Positions 9,670 to 18,214 of a stretch of 64,000 nucleotides of DNA are shown piece after piece (positions within the stretch are counted from its first letter, which is position 1; each line of letters opens with the position of its first letter). A program made the position numbers and the translations under genes. The notes beneath the pieces were generated by a model. It made no database searches. It had not been told where the DNA came from and was given only the letters and a program-made list of their open reading frames with translations. Origin of the DNA: Herbiconiux flava (lineage in GTDB: Bacteria; Actinomycetota; Actinomycetes; Actinomycetales; Microbacteriaceae). The stretch covers positions 682,001-746,000 of the forward strand of contig NZ_JACCBM010000001.1 of NCBI RefSeq assembly GCF_013409865.1, in the 5' to 3' direction.

Positions 9670-10650
9670 GTGGATCCGCTCGAGCAGGCGGCGGGGCAGC
9701 TCTACGGAGAGGCCCCCTCGGGGTTCATCGCCGCGCGCAATGCCCGGGCCGCCGAGGCCAAGGCGGCGGGTGAGCGCGAGCTGGCGGCGGGCATCCGTTC
9801 ACTGGCGAAGCCCTCGGTCGCGGCCTGGGCCGTGAACGCGCTCGTGCGGCACCGGCCGGGCGACGTGCAGCCCCTGCTCGAGCTGGGCGAGCGGATGCGC
9901 GACGCCACCGACTCGGGCGACCGCGACGCCGTGCGGCAGCTCGGCCGCGAACGCCAGCAGCTGCTCGCGACGGCCGCGTCGTCGGCGCGGGCGCTCGGCG
10001 ACGAGCTCGGCGTGGCCGTCTCGGACGCAGCGGCCGTCGAGGTGCAGCAGACGCTGCAGGCGGCTGTCGTCGACCCGGCGGCGACCGCGGCCGTGCGGAG
10101 CGGGCTGCTCGTTCGGACGTTCTCGAGCACCGGGGTCGACCCGGTGGAGCTCGACGGCGCGGTGGCGCTGGCCGGTGCGGGGGCGGTCGAGCCCGTCGCG
10201 GTACCGTCGGCCGCGACTCGGCCACGGGCAGTCGGGACCCGGGAGGCCGAGAAGAAGTCGAGCGATGCGCAGGCGGCTCCGAAGGAATCGCGCGAGGAGG
10301 CCCGCGAGCGCGCCGCCGCCGAGCGCGCGTCACGGGCCCTCGCCGCCGCCAAGCGCGAGGCGGAGGAGGCGCGACAGGACGCCGAAGACGCCCAGGCGGA
10401 GCTCGCGACGACGGAGCTGCGCATCCGCGAGAATCGGGCGCGGCACGAGCAGCTCGCCGAGGAGCAGCAGGAGCTGCGCGAACGTCTCGACGCGGTGCAG
10501 GGCGAGCTCACCGACACCAATGTCACGGCCGCCCGCCTCCGCAAGGAGCGTTCCTCCGCCGTGCGGGCAGCCGAAGCGGCCGAGCGCCTGGCGTCTCGCG
10601 CCCGCACCCGCCTCGCCTCGCTCACCGCCGACGACGACCTGGACGACTGA
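9670..10650 (+). CDS. Conserved actinobacterial coiled-coil protein of unknown function
   Basis: 326 residues from GTG 9670, with ribosome site GGAGGT at 9661-9666 and an upstream TAGGCT. The N-terminal part contains FIAARNARAAEAKAAGERELAAGIRSLAKPSVAAWAVNAL, a recurrent actinobacterial hypothetical-protein signature. From about residue 185 to 310 the protein is almost entirely charged heptad-like helix (SREEARERAAAERASRALAA and following), predicting a long coiled coil. No enzymatic motif, signal peptide or membrane segment is seen. It is divergent from the phosphoesterase; a cytoplasmic structural or DNA-associated role is possible but unproven. Confidence 0.7.
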   Translation: MDPLEQAAGQLYGEAPSGFIAARNARAAEAKAAGERELAAGIRSLAKPSVAAWAVNALVRHRPGDVQPLLELGERMRDATDSGDRDAVRQLGRERQQLLATAASSARALGDELGVAVSDAAAVEVQQTLQAAVVDPAATAAVRSGLLVRTFSSTGVDPVELDGAVALAGAGAVEPVAVPSAATRPRAVGTREAEKKSSDAQAAPKESREEARERAAAERASRALAAAKREAEEARQDAEDAQAELATTELRIRENRARHEQLAEEQQELRERLDAVQGELTDTNVTAARLRKERSSAVRAAEAAERLASRARTRLASLTADDDLDD

Positions 10651-10667
10651 CTACGCGCGCGCCATCT

Positions 10668-10774
10668 GACACAACGTGTGTGGCGACCCGACGCGACCTG
10701 ACACAACATGTGGCAAGTCGACGCGACCCGACACAACTTGTGGCAAGTCGGCGCGACCCGACGCAACTTGTGTC
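10668..10774. repeat. Tandem 30-bp palindromic repeats
   Basis: Four copies of a GACACAACTTGTGKC-like pseudo-palindrome (starts 10668, 10700, 10730, 10760). The last three sit on an exact 30-bp period in which the whole unit, including a CGACGCGACCCGAC-type spacer, is repeated. Located between convergent 3' ends (10650 and 10787). Could be a terminator, a protein-binding array or a family of intergenic repeats. Confidence 0.8.
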
Positions 10775-10786
10775 AGGTGAGCACGC

Positions 10787-11707
10787 TCAGGCCAGCAGCG
10801 CCGCGACCGCCACGAGCAGCGGCACCGAGCCGATCGTCGTGACGAGCACCGTGTCCCGTGCCAGCACGACGCCCCGCTGATACCGCGCCGCGAAGTTGTA
10901 GATGTTCTGCGCCGTGGGCAGCGACGCCAGCGCCACGACCTCGAACACCTGGTGCGCCGGCAGGTGGAACGCGAACTGCGCCAGGAGATATGCCGTCAGT
11001 GGCATGACCACGAGCTTCACGGCGCTGGCGACCATGATCGCCGCCCGTCCCGAGCCCGGAGCGAGCGGCTTCTGCCCCACGAGCGACATCCCGAACGCGA
11101 TCAGCACCAGCGGAACCGCCGCCCCGCCGATCAGCTCGAACGGCGCCAGCACCGGCGCCGGCAGCTCGACCCCGAACAGGGCGAGCAGCAGTCCGATGAG
11201 TGACGCGATGATCATCGGGTTGCGCACCGGCTGCGAGAGGATGGACCCGACCGAGGCCCTGCCCCGCGTCGCGATGTCCAGCACGGTCAGCGTCACGGGT
11301 GCCAGCACGATCAGCTGCAGGAGCAGCAGCGGTGCCACGAGCTGGGCGCTCCCGAGCACGTAGATCGCCACCGGCAGCCCGATGTTGTTCGCGTTGACGT
11401 ACCCCGACGACGCCATCCCCACGGCCGTCTCGGCGACCGGCTGCCGGAACCAGATCCGCGAGGCGATCAGGTACACCGAGGCCGACACCACCACGCTGAT
11501 CAGCGTCACCAGCAGCGGCGCCGAGAACACGGTGGCCGGATGCGACCGCGACAGCACGGTGAACAGCAGGGCGGGGGTCGCCACGAAGAAGGCGATCCGG
11601 TTGAGCACGAGCCGAGCATCCTGAGGCAGGATGCCCAGCCGCTGCACCCCGTAGCCCACCGCGATGACGAACCCGATGATGCCGAACCCGGTCAGGACCC
11701 CCAGCAT
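10787..11707 (-). CDS. AEC family (auxin efflux carrier-like) transporter
   Basis: 306 residues from ATG 11707, about ten membrane helices in two halves. GYGVQRLGILPQDARLVLNRIAFFVATPALLF at the N-terminus and the mid-protein SGYVNANNIGLPVAIYVLG with the conserved Asn pair are typical AEC motifs, as is ALASLPTAQNIYNFAARY in the second half. AEC carriers export or import small organic acids such as malate or auxin; the substrate here is unknown. It starts 11 bp after the acyltransferase stop, so the two may be cotranscribed leftward. Confidence 0.88.
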   Translation of the reverse strand: MLGVLTGFGIIGFVIAVGYGVQRLGILPQDARLVLNRIAFFVATPALLFTVLSRSHPATVFSAPLLVTLISVVVSASVYLIASRIWFRQPVAETAVGMASSGYVNANNIGLPVAIYVLGSAQLVAPLLLLQLIVLAPVTLTVLDIATRGRASVGSILSQPVRNPMIIASLIGLLLALFGVELPAPVLAPFELIGGAAVPLVLIAFGMSLVGQKPLAPGSGRAAIMVASAVKLVVMPLTAYLLAQFAFHLPAHQVFEVVALASLPTAQNIYNFAARYQRGVVLARDTVLVTTIGSVPLLVAVAALLA

Positions 11708-11718
11708 GCCCGGCCGCC

Positions 11719-13833
11719 TCAGCGCGCGATCGCGTCGGCCATCGCCCGGGCGAGGAACGGCTCGAGCGTGAACGCGAAGGTGCGGGTGAGGTGGTCGACG
11801 TCGCGGTAGACGTTCGCGCCGCCGACGACGGCGGGGCACTCCTCGGCGGTGCAGTAGGTGTCACTGAAGTCGAGGAGCGTGACGTCCTGGCCGGCGGCGA
11901 CGGCGCTGGATGCGGCCATCGCGATCGGGTCGAAGGCCGCGAGACCGTCCTCCCGGGGGGTCGTGCAGAGCGAGGCGTCCTCGGTGCGGAGGCACTTGTT
12001 CGGGTCGTCGTCCCACGAGGGGTTGTCGACCACGGTGACGACGGGCGTGCCGGCGTCGAGCACGGGCGTCCAGGCCTCGCCGTAGCCGGCGGCCGCGACC
12101 GTCTCGTCGTCGGAGGTGCCCGGCACGTTCCGGTCGGTGAGCGCGGCCGTGAAGATCGCGTCGAAGGGCTCGTGCGAGCTCAGTGCCGCTGTGAGGGAGG
12201 AGCGCCACGAGTCGCACGATGCCGCGAACGCGTCACGGCCGGCCAGGGGGGTCGTCGTCCACGGGCATCCGCCCTTCAGGTACGTCGTGAGGTGCCAGCC
12301 GTTCGACTCGGCCATCTGGATGAACGGGTCCATCAGGGCGTAGGCGTGGCTGTCGCCGATCAGCGCGATCTGCGGCGCGTCGGCGTCGTCACTGCCGAAC
12401 CGGCAGTCGCGCACGGTGGCGTCGTTGAGGGTCGAGAGGCAGTCGGGATGCTCGGGCCGGTCGGCGTTGCCGAAGCCGGGGCTCGGGATGATCAGGCCGT
12501 CGAGCTCGGGGTTCGCGCAGACCGGCTCGATCGCCGTGAGGCCGTCGGTGGGGCCGGATGCGGCACCGAAGCACTCCGGCGGATCCGCCAGCGTCTGCGC
12601 GAGCTGCGTGGCCTCGGCGTCGTACTTCGGCTGCTGCACCGCCCAGGCGCCGGTGACGAAGAGCGTGGACACGGCCATCGCCGCCACCACGCCGATCAGC
12701 GTCGTGCGCGGGCGGCGGGTGGTGAAGAACCGCCAGCCGCGGGCCGGGTCCTCGATGAACCGCTTGGTGAGCCAGGCCAGCACGAAGCAGAACAGGAACA
12801 GCGCGATGCGGTTGTAGATGCTGAGGCCCCAGCCCGGGATGTACGGGGCGATCACGATCAGCGGCCAGTGCCAGAGGTAGAGCGAGTACGAGATGTCGCC
12901 GATGAAACTGACCGGGCGCCAGCTCAGCACGCGGCCGGCGTCCCACGGCTTCTCGCGGTGGTGCGCCACGATGATCGCCGCGGTGCCGAGCACGGGCAGC
13001 GCCGCCATGTAGCCCGGGAAGGGCGTCGCCGCCGTGAAGAGGTAACCGCAGCCGAGCACCACGGCGATGCCGCCCCAGCCCAGGATGTTCGACTGCCACG
13101 CCCGCGTCGGCCGCAGTCTCGGCAGCAGGGCGAGGGCACCGCCCACCGCGAACTCCCACACCCGCGTGTAGGTGACGAAGTAGGCGGCCGCGGGGTCGGT
13201 GGCCGTCACGAAGACCGAGAGCGCGAAACTGCCGAGGCCGACGATCGCGAGCACGGCCATCAGGCCGACCCACTTGCGCCGCTTCAGCACCTTCACCGCG
13301 AAGACCGAGGCGCCGAGCATCAGCACGGGCCAGAACAGGTAGAACTGCTCCTCGAGCGAGAGCGACCAGTAGTGCTGCACGAGGCTCGCCTCGTTCGCCG
13401 CCGCCAAGTAGTCCACAGAGTTGAGGGCCAGTACCCAGTTCTCCACATAGAACGTCGAGGCGAGGATCTCGCGCACGTTCTCGGTCAGACTCGACAGCGG
13501 CATGACGAACAGCGTCGCGAGGCTCGCGAAGACGAGCACCGTGATGGCGGCCGGAAGGAGGCGACGGGCCCGCTTGGCGTAGAACGACGGCAGGGCGATG
13601 CGATCGGTGCGCTCGAGCTGACGGGCGAGCTGCTGCGTGATGAGGAAGCCTGAGATCACGAAGAAGACGTCGACGCCGATGTAGCCGCCGGTGAGGCGGC
13701 CGGGCCAGAAGTGGTAGACCACCACGAGCAGCACGGCGATGGCGCGCAGGCCCTGGATGTGCGGGAGGAAGTGGTCGGGTCGCTCGGCCGCGGCGCGGTG
13801 TCTCGCCGGGGGCGCGGCCGTGTGCTTCTCCAT
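11719..13833 (-). CDS. OafA/YrhL-type acyltransferase with C-terminal SGNH domain
   Basis: 704 residues. Residues ~20-390 form the acyltransferase-3 membrane domain: HIQGLRAIAVLLVVVYHF with the catalytic His-containing first helix, GVDVFFVISGFLI, FYAKRARRLLPA, and QHYWSLSLEEQFYLFWP. After a last helix near 390, a periplasm-side SGNH domain carries IALIGDSHAYALMDP (nucleophile serine) and near the end DVDHLT (Asp-x-x-His). Such fusions O-acetylate cell-surface polysaccharides or peptidoglycan. A TACCAT lies eight bases before the ATG. No polysaccharide cluster is adjacent, so the acceptor is unknown. Confidence 0.9.
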   Translation of the reverse strand: MEKHTAAPPARHRAAAERPDHFLPHIQGLRAIAVLLVVVYHFWPGRLTGGYIGVDVFFVISGFLITQQLARQLERTDRIALPSFYAKRARRLLPAAITVLVFASLATLFVMPLSSLTENVREILASTFYVENWVLALNSVDYLAAANEASLVQHYWSLSLEEQFYLFWPVLMLGASVFAVKVLKRRKWVGLMAVLAIVGLGSFALSVFVTATDPAAAYFVTYTRVWEFAVGGALALLPRLRPTRAWQSNILGWGGIAVVLGCGYLFTAATPFPGYMAALPVLGTAAIIVAHHREKPWDAGRVLSWRPVSFIGDISYSLYLWHWPLIVIAPYIPGWGLSIYNRIALFLFCFVLAWLTKRFIEDPARGWRFFTTRRPRTTLIGVVAAMAVSTLFVTGAWAVQQPKYDAEATQLAQTLADPPECFGAASGPTDGLTAIEPVCANPELDGLIIPSPGFGNADRPEHPDCLSTLNDATVRDCRFGSDDADAPQIALIGDSHAYALMDPFIQMAESNGWHLTTYLKGGCPWTTTPLAGRDAFAASCDSWRSSLTAALSSHEPFDAIFTAALTDRNVPGTSDDETVAAAGYGEAWTPVLDAGTPVVTVVDNPSWDDDPNKCLRTEDASLCTTPREDGLAAFDPIAMAASSAVAAGQDVTLLDFSDTYCTAEECPAVVGGANVYRDVDHLTRTFAFTLEPFLARAMADAIAR

Positions 13834-14026
13834 CGGGTCTCATGGTACCCGGGGCGTCACGGGGTTCCTGAGCGCGCCGCGGGTGGGGCGACACGGCGTC
13901 GTTTCGTGCCTTCGGTGGTTCCTTGCGCGCATCCGCGGCTCTGGCGCAGCTAATCGCCGCCGCCGTCAAAGAAGAGCGGATGCCCTGCGCCTAGGCTCGG
14001 GAGAACGACCGATTGGAGGTTCCACC

Positions 14027-15481
14027 ATGTCCGCACGCCCCGTCTCAGCCGTCAGCGCCGACCACCGCACAGCCGAGTCCATCATCGGAGAACCCGAGGT
14101 CGTCGAGGACGCCTCCGTCACCACCGACCTCGCTCAGCTGCCCGCCTGGCTGGACCTCAAGGCCGCCGTCGCCGCCCTGCAGCCGCTGCAGGTGAAGGAC
14201 GGATCGGTTCCCGACCCGGTCGACCACTCCGCCGCCCGCTCGCACGTCGAGACGATCGTCGACGCCGTCGCCGAGCTCGCCCCGCACTTCCCGCACGACG
14301 CCGCCTACCTCGATGCCGTGCGCGAGGACTTCGCGCGCTGGGCCGCCTCCGGCTTCGCCGTGCCCGACTTCCTGGCCTCGCTGGTCGCCTTCGCGCCCGC
14401 CTCGCACCGGGCCGACGGGGTGCGCCATCTCGTGGTCTTCCCGATGTACACGCAGAACGGCAGCACCGACCGGCACGTCGAGGCGGTGCTGATCGAGGTG
14501 CTCTGGCCGTCGTTCATCGCCGAGCTCGAGGCCGGCGAGTACTCGAACGCGCTGTTCCTGCCCATCCGCTTCCTCGACTTCACGGCGGGGTACGACACGA
14601 ACTCGGCCGTTCTCTTCCCGGAGTCGGTGGCCACGTCGAGCATCCCGGCGTACACCTGGGGCGGCATCTTCGCCGACCGGGAGGCCGCACGGTTCCGCCG
14701 CGTGGTGCGGGCGGCGGCCGAGGTCACCCGGCTCGAGCTGCCCGCCGACGCGGCGCGCCTGCTCGACGACCAGGAGCTCACCGAGCGCACCTTCGTGATG
14801 TGGGACCTGATCCACGACCGCACGCACATGCGCGGCGACCTGCCGTTCGACCCGTTCATGATCAAGCAGCGGATGCCCTTCTTCCTGTACTCGCTGGAGG
14901 AGCTGCGGTGCGACCTCACCGCGTTCCGCGAGGCCGTGAAGATCGAGCGGCGGCTGGCTTCGTCGACCGTCGCCCTGTCGGACGGGGACGCGACGCTGCT
15001 CGAGCACGCGAAGCTCGTGCAGTACGCGGTGCTGTTCGACCGCATCTTCCGCTTCGCCATCACCGGCTCGCGCGTGCGCAACTACGACGGGCTCGGCGGG
15101 CAGCTGCTGTTCGCCTGGCTGCACCAGCGCGGCGTATTGCATTGGACAGACACCCGCCTCACCATCGACTGGCCCGAGGTCGCCGACGCGGTCACCGCGC
15201 TCGGCGACGCGATCGACGAGCTCTACTGGCGCTCGATCGACCGGCCGAAGACGGCCCACTGGCTGGCGGCCTACGAACTGATCACCGCGACCGTCACCCC
15301 GAACCCGGCCTCGGTCTGGGCCGAGGGGCCGAAGGCGCTGCCGCTCGACGGGCCGCCGCGCGGGCTCACCGACGCCGTGCTCGACGACGAGTTCCCCCTC
15401 TCGATGTTCTACGAGGCTCTCGAGAAGAAGATGCGCGACGTCATCTCCTCGACGGCCGGCCTCACGGGCCGGGACCGGTGA
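14027..15481 (+). CDS. DUF6421 family protein, possible metal-dependent enzyme
   Basis: 484 residues from ATG 14027, with ribosome site GGAGGT at 14015-14020 and -10 TAGGCT at 13992. No signal peptide or membrane segment. The most distinctive region, MWDLIHDRTHMRGDLPFDP, holds an H263-x3-H267 pair, followed 23 residues later by E291-E292-L-R-C-D296, an arrangement reminiscent of gluzincin metallopeptidases (HExxH or HExxxH plus downstream EExxxD). The first glutamate is replaced by aspartate, so peptidase activity is speculative. Its stop overlaps the start of the SDR gene, so the two are translationally coupled. Confidence 0.75.
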   Translation: MSARPVSAVSADHRTAESIIGEPEVVEDASVTTDLAQLPAWLDLKAAVAALQPLQVKDGSVPDPVDHSAARSHVETIVDAVAELAPHFPHDAAYLDAVREDFARWAASGFAVPDFLASLVAFAPASHRADGVRHLVVFPMYTQNGSTDRHVEAVLIEVLWPSFIAELEAGEYSNALFLPIRFLDFTAGYDTNSAVLFPESVATSSIPAYTWGGIFADREAARFRRVVRAAAEVTRLELPADAARLLDDQELTERTFVMWDLIHDRTHMRGDLPFDPFMIKQRMPFFLYSLEELRCDLTAFREAVKIERRLASSTVALSDGDATLLEHAKLVQYAVLFDRIFRFAITGSRVRNYDGLGGQLLFAWLHQRGVLHWTDTRLTIDWPEVADAVTALGDAIDELYWRSIDRPKTAHWLAAYELITATVTPNPASVWAEGPKALPLDGPPRGLTDAVLDDEFPLSMFYEALEKKMRDVISSTAGLTGRDR

Positions 15482-16248
15482 CCGCGGCGGGCGGGCCCGG
15501 GGTGGCCGGGCGCCGCGTGGTCGTGACGGGCGCGACGAGCGAGTCGGGCGTCGCGGTCTGCGCGGCGCTCGTCGCCGCCGGCGCCGGCGTGGTGGCCGTG
15601 GGCTCGAACGCCGAGCGCGTGGCGGCGGTGGCCGGCCGCGTACCGGGCGTGGCCACCGAGGTCTGCGACCTCAGCGACAGCGCCGCGGTCGACGCGTTCG
15701 CCCTCCGCCTGCTCGCGACGGAGGCGATCGCGGGTGACACCCCGGTGGCCGCCGGCGGGGTGAGCGAGGCCGGTGGGGCCCGCGGGGTCGACGGGCTGAT
15801 CCACCTCGTGGGCGGCTGGGTCGGCGGCGCGGGCATCCCGGGGCAGAGCGACGAGGGCTGGGCGGCGATGGAGCGGTCGTTCCGCACCCTGCGCAACACC
15901 CTGCGCTCGTTCTACCCGGCACTCGCGGAGTCGCCGGCCGGGCGCACCGCCTTCGTGTCCTCGGTGTCGGTCGCCGCGCCCACCGCATCCGGCGCCGACT
16001 ACACCGCGGCGAAGGCCGCTTCCGAGTCGTGGATGCGCTCGGTCGCCCAGGGCTTCGCGAAGAGCGCCCCCGACGCCGCGGCGGTCATCTTCGCCGTGCG
16101 ATCGCTGGTCGACGAGCGGATGCGCGCCGCATCGCCCGAGAAGACCTTCGCCGGGGCGACCGACGTGGGCACCCTCGCCGAGGCGGTCGTCGAGCTGTGG
16201 AACGCCCCCGCGGCCGAACTGAACGGGGCACGGCTGGTGCTGCAGTAG
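15478..16248 (+). CDS. SDR family oxidoreductase coupled to DUF6421
   Basis: 256 residues from GTG 15478, whose GTGA overlaps the preceding stop. The Rossmann entry VVVTGATSESGVAVCAAL (residues 13-30) departs from the classic TGxxxGxG; the strand IHLVGGWVGG replaces the usual NNAG, and the active site reads S (FVSSVSVAAPTASG) with Y-T-A-A-K. Y and K are present, so catalysis is plausible. SDRs use NAD(P)H to oxidise or reduce alcohols and ketones. Coupling suggests it works with the DUF6421 protein on the same substrate; no substrate can be inferred. Confidence 0.85.
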   Translation: MTAAGGPGVAGRRVVVTGATSESGVAVCAALVAAGAGVVAVGSNAERVAAVAGRVPGVATEVCDLSDSAAVDAFALRLLATEAIAGDTPVAAGGVSEAGGARGVDGLIHLVGGWVGGAGIPGQSDEGWAAMERSFRTLRNTLRSFYPALAESPAGRTAFVSSVSVAAPTASGADYTAAKAASESWMRSVAQGFAKSAPDAAAVIFAVRSLVDERMRAASPEKTFAGATDVGTLAEAVVELWNAPAAELNGARLVLQ

Positions 16249-16288
16249 CAGCAGCCGTGCATCCGCTCGGCTCGTTCTTCGGGTGGAG

Positions 16289-16426
16289 CTACTTCTTCTT
16301 GACGTTGGTCACGGCGTCGGCCGAGTGGTCGGCCTTGTCGCTCTTGGCCTTCTTGTCGGCGCGCTTCTCTTTGAGGGATCGGGCGGCCGGTTTGGCCACC
16401 GCCTTGCGCTGGGTCTTCTCGGCCAT
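16289..16426 (-). CDS. Small highly basic conserved protein (45 aa)
   Basis: MAEKTQRKAVAKPAARSLKE opens a 45-residue protein with about 15 lysines/arginines, ending NVKKK. The start is supported by GGAGGT eight bases upstream; longer in-frame extensions run through a repeat and lack a ribosome site. Small Lys/Ala-rich proteins of this type are common in Microbacteriaceae and may bind nucleic acid, but the function is unknown. Convergent with the SDR gene. Confidence 0.7.
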   Translation of the reverse strand: MAEKTQRKAVAKPAARSLKEKRADKKAKSDKADHSADAVTNVKKK

Positions 16427-16541
16427 GTTCGTTACCTCCATCGCGGGCCACGGGCGGCTCGGTACCCGAAGGGTAGTGCCCCGGGCGGCCCGCCCAGCCC
16501 GCCCAGGCGTATTGCCAGCAACCGCCCCGTCGCTCTCATGG

Positions 16542-16611
16542 GGCTGAGTCGCGCCGAACTGCTGCCGTAGCGGCTGAGTCGCGCCAGAATGCGACGCATT
16601 GGCGCGACTCA
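16542..16611. repeat. Direct repeat with 30-bp period and long imperfect palindrome
   Basis: GGCTGAGTCGCGCC occurs at 16542-16555 and again at 16572-16585, exactly 30 bp apart. The second copy opens a palindrome at 16575-16611: TGAGTCGCGCC, then AATGCG-A-CGCATT, then GGCGCGACTCA. It lies after the SDR stop (minus strand) and before the small basic gene. The rest of 16427-16640 shows no gene. Confidence 0.78.
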
Positions 16612-16640
16612 CCGCACGCGCTACTCGCGCGGCTCCAGGA

Positions 16641-17396
16641 CTACTGGGCCGCGTAGCCGCCGTCGACGAGGTGGTAGCTGCCCGAGACGAACGACGCGGC
16701 GTCGCTGACGAGGAAGGTCACGAGGGCCGCGACCTCCTCTGAGGTGCCCAGGCGGCCGAGCGCGTGCTTCGCGGCGAGCGCCTGCTGCGCCTCGGCCGAG
16801 AGATTCGCGTCGACGAGCGGCGTGTGGATGAACCCGGGGCCGACCGCGTTGACGCGCACGTTCTGCGCGCCGTACTCCAGGGCTGCGTTCTTCGTCAGGC
16901 CGACCAGGCCGTGCTTCGCGGTGACGTAGGCCGACGACATCGGGATGCCCACCGAACCGAGCACCGACGCCATGTTCACGACCGCGCCACCGCCGTTCTT
17001 CGCCATCGCGGGCAGCTGCGCCTTGAGGCCGTAGAAGACAGCGTTGAGGTTGATCTCGATCACCTTGCGCCAGCTGTCGAGCGAGTAGTCGCCGATGGTG
17101 GCGGCTTCCCCGCCGATGCCGGCGTTGTTCACCGCGATGCCGAGCGGAGCGAGCTTCTCGGCGGCCACGACGCTCGCCTCGGCGAACTCGGGGTCGCTGA
17201 CGTCGCCCACCAGAACCTCGGCGGTGCCGCCCGCAGCGCGGATCTCGTCGACGACCTTCTGGGCCGGCTCCTCGCGCACGTCGCTGACGAGCACCGCGGC
17301 TCCGTTCTTCGCGAGTTCGAGCGCGACCGCACGCCCGATGCCCGAGCCGGCTCCCGTCACGATCGCGGATCGTCCGGCGACGTCATATGCAGCCAT
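16641..17396 (-). CDS. SDR family oxidoreductase (FabG-like)
   Basis: 251 residues, classical short-chain dehydrogenase. NAD(P) site TGAGSGIGRAVALEL (15-29), AVNNAGIGGEAATIG (about 90-104), catalytic serine in MASVLGSVG, YVTAKHGLVGLTK with catalytic Tyr and Lys (about 156-160), and C-terminal FLVSDAASFVSGSYHLVDGGYAAQ. Length and motifs are those of FabG-type 3-oxoacyl or alcohol dehydrogenases. It is divergent from a TetR gene across a short region containing an inverted repeat, which suggests repression by that TetR and an inducible catabolic or detoxifying role. Confidence 0.92.
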   Translation of the reverse strand: MAAYDVAGRSAIVTGAGSGIGRAVALELAKNGAAVLVSDVREEPAQKVVDEIRAAGGTAEVLVGDVSDPEFAEASVVAAEKLAPLGIAVNNAGIGGEAATIGDYSLDSWRKVIEINLNAVFYGLKAQLPAMAKNGGGAVVNMASVLGSVGIPMSSAYVTAKHGLVGLTKNAALEYGAQNVRVNAVGPGFIHTPLVDANLSAEAQQALAAKHALGRLGTSEEVAALVTFLVSDAASFVSGSYHLVDGGYAAQ

Positions 17397-17429
17397 GATT
17401 CTCTTCTTCCTCTGTCTGTGGTGTCGTTA

Positions 17430-17449
17430 TATCCAACGTTTGTCGGATA
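17430..17449. promoter_or_regulatory. Inverted repeat operator between SDR and TetR genes
   Basis: TATCCAAC-N4-GTCGGATA, 8-bp arms with one mismatch, between divergent starts (17396 and 17483). It overlaps a possible -35 TTGTCG (17440-17445) of the TetR gene, whose -10 may be TAGGCT (17462-17467). Position and symmetry fit a TetR-family autoregulatory site. Confidence 0.65.
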
Positions 17450-17482
17450 ATTCTATTCCCTTAGGCTTCGAACGGAGGATCC

Positions 17483-18205
17483 ATGGATGCACGTCACAGA
17501 CGCAGCCGCGCCAAGCTGGCGGATGCGGTGCTGCGCCTGGCCTCGGAGCGGCCGATCGACGAGGTCACGGCGTCCGAGATCGCTGCCGCGGCCGGGGTGA
17601 ACCGCTCGACGTTCTACGCCCACGCCGCCTCGCCGCTCGCGCTGCTGGAGAGCGTGCTGCGCGATGAGCTCGACGCCCTGCGCGACCGGTATCTCGCCTC
17701 GATCCCCGATTCCTCGGTGCCGCGCGCTGCCGCCGCGGAGGCCGTGACCGCGGTGACGCTCGCGGTGCTGGAGAACATCGAGTCGCACGCGGCGATCTAC
17801 GAGCGCGGGCTGCTGGCCGACGCCGGGGGCGGTCACCGCGGCGAGACGAGTCTGCGGCCGATGCTCGCGGCGCACTTCGAGGAGTCGAGCCGGCAGCTGC
17901 TCGCCCAGCACGCGCTCTTCCCCAGCGACGAGGAGGAGGCCGCCGACCCGCTGCTCGCCGCCATGGTCGGCCCCTTCGTCGCCAACGGCAGCGTGGGCGC
18001 GATCGCGGCCTGGCTCGCGCAGCCCGAGCCGCGCGACGCGGAGGCCTTCCTCCGCAGCTACCGCCGCCTCGTCCCGCCGTGGTTCCCCCTCGCCCCCCCA
18101 CTGAGCGCCGCCGGATCGCGTAAAGGCTCCTGCACCTCCTGCTCGTCGTACCCTGCTCTCCACATCCGCCGCGCGAGGGATGGGCGCGGTGCCGCCGCTC
18201 GCTAG
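17483..18205 (+). CDS. TetR/AcrR family transcriptional regulator
   Basis: 240 residues; ATG 17483 has GGAGG six bases upstream. The DNA-binding domain spans about residues 5-55: RRSRAKLADAVLRLASERPI, then VTASEIAAAAGVNRSTFYAHAASPLALLESVL with the STFYAHA recognition helix. The C-terminal TetR domain contains LLADAGGGHRGETSLRPMLAAHFEE. The last ~30 residues (SRKGSCTSCSSYPALHIRRAR) are low quality and Cys/Ser-rich, perhaps an unimportant extension into the next promoter. It likely controls the divergent SDR gene. Confidence 0.88.
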   Translation: MDARHRRSRAKLADAVLRLASERPIDEVTASEIAAAAGVNRSTFYAHAASPLALLESVLRDELDALRDRYLASIPDSSVPRAAAAEAVTAVTLAVLENIESHAAIYERGLLADAGGGHRGETSLRPMLAAHFEESSRQLLAQHALFPSDEEEAADPLLAAMVGPFVANGSVGAIAAWLAQPEPRDAEAFLRSYRRLVPPWFPLAPPLSAAGSRKGSCTSCSSYPALHIRRARDGRGAAAR

Positions 18206-18214
18206 CGTGGAGGC

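Noticed and set aside
10668..10774. CRISPR array
   Set aside because: Units are contiguous 30-bp repeats without unique spacers and there are no cas genes.
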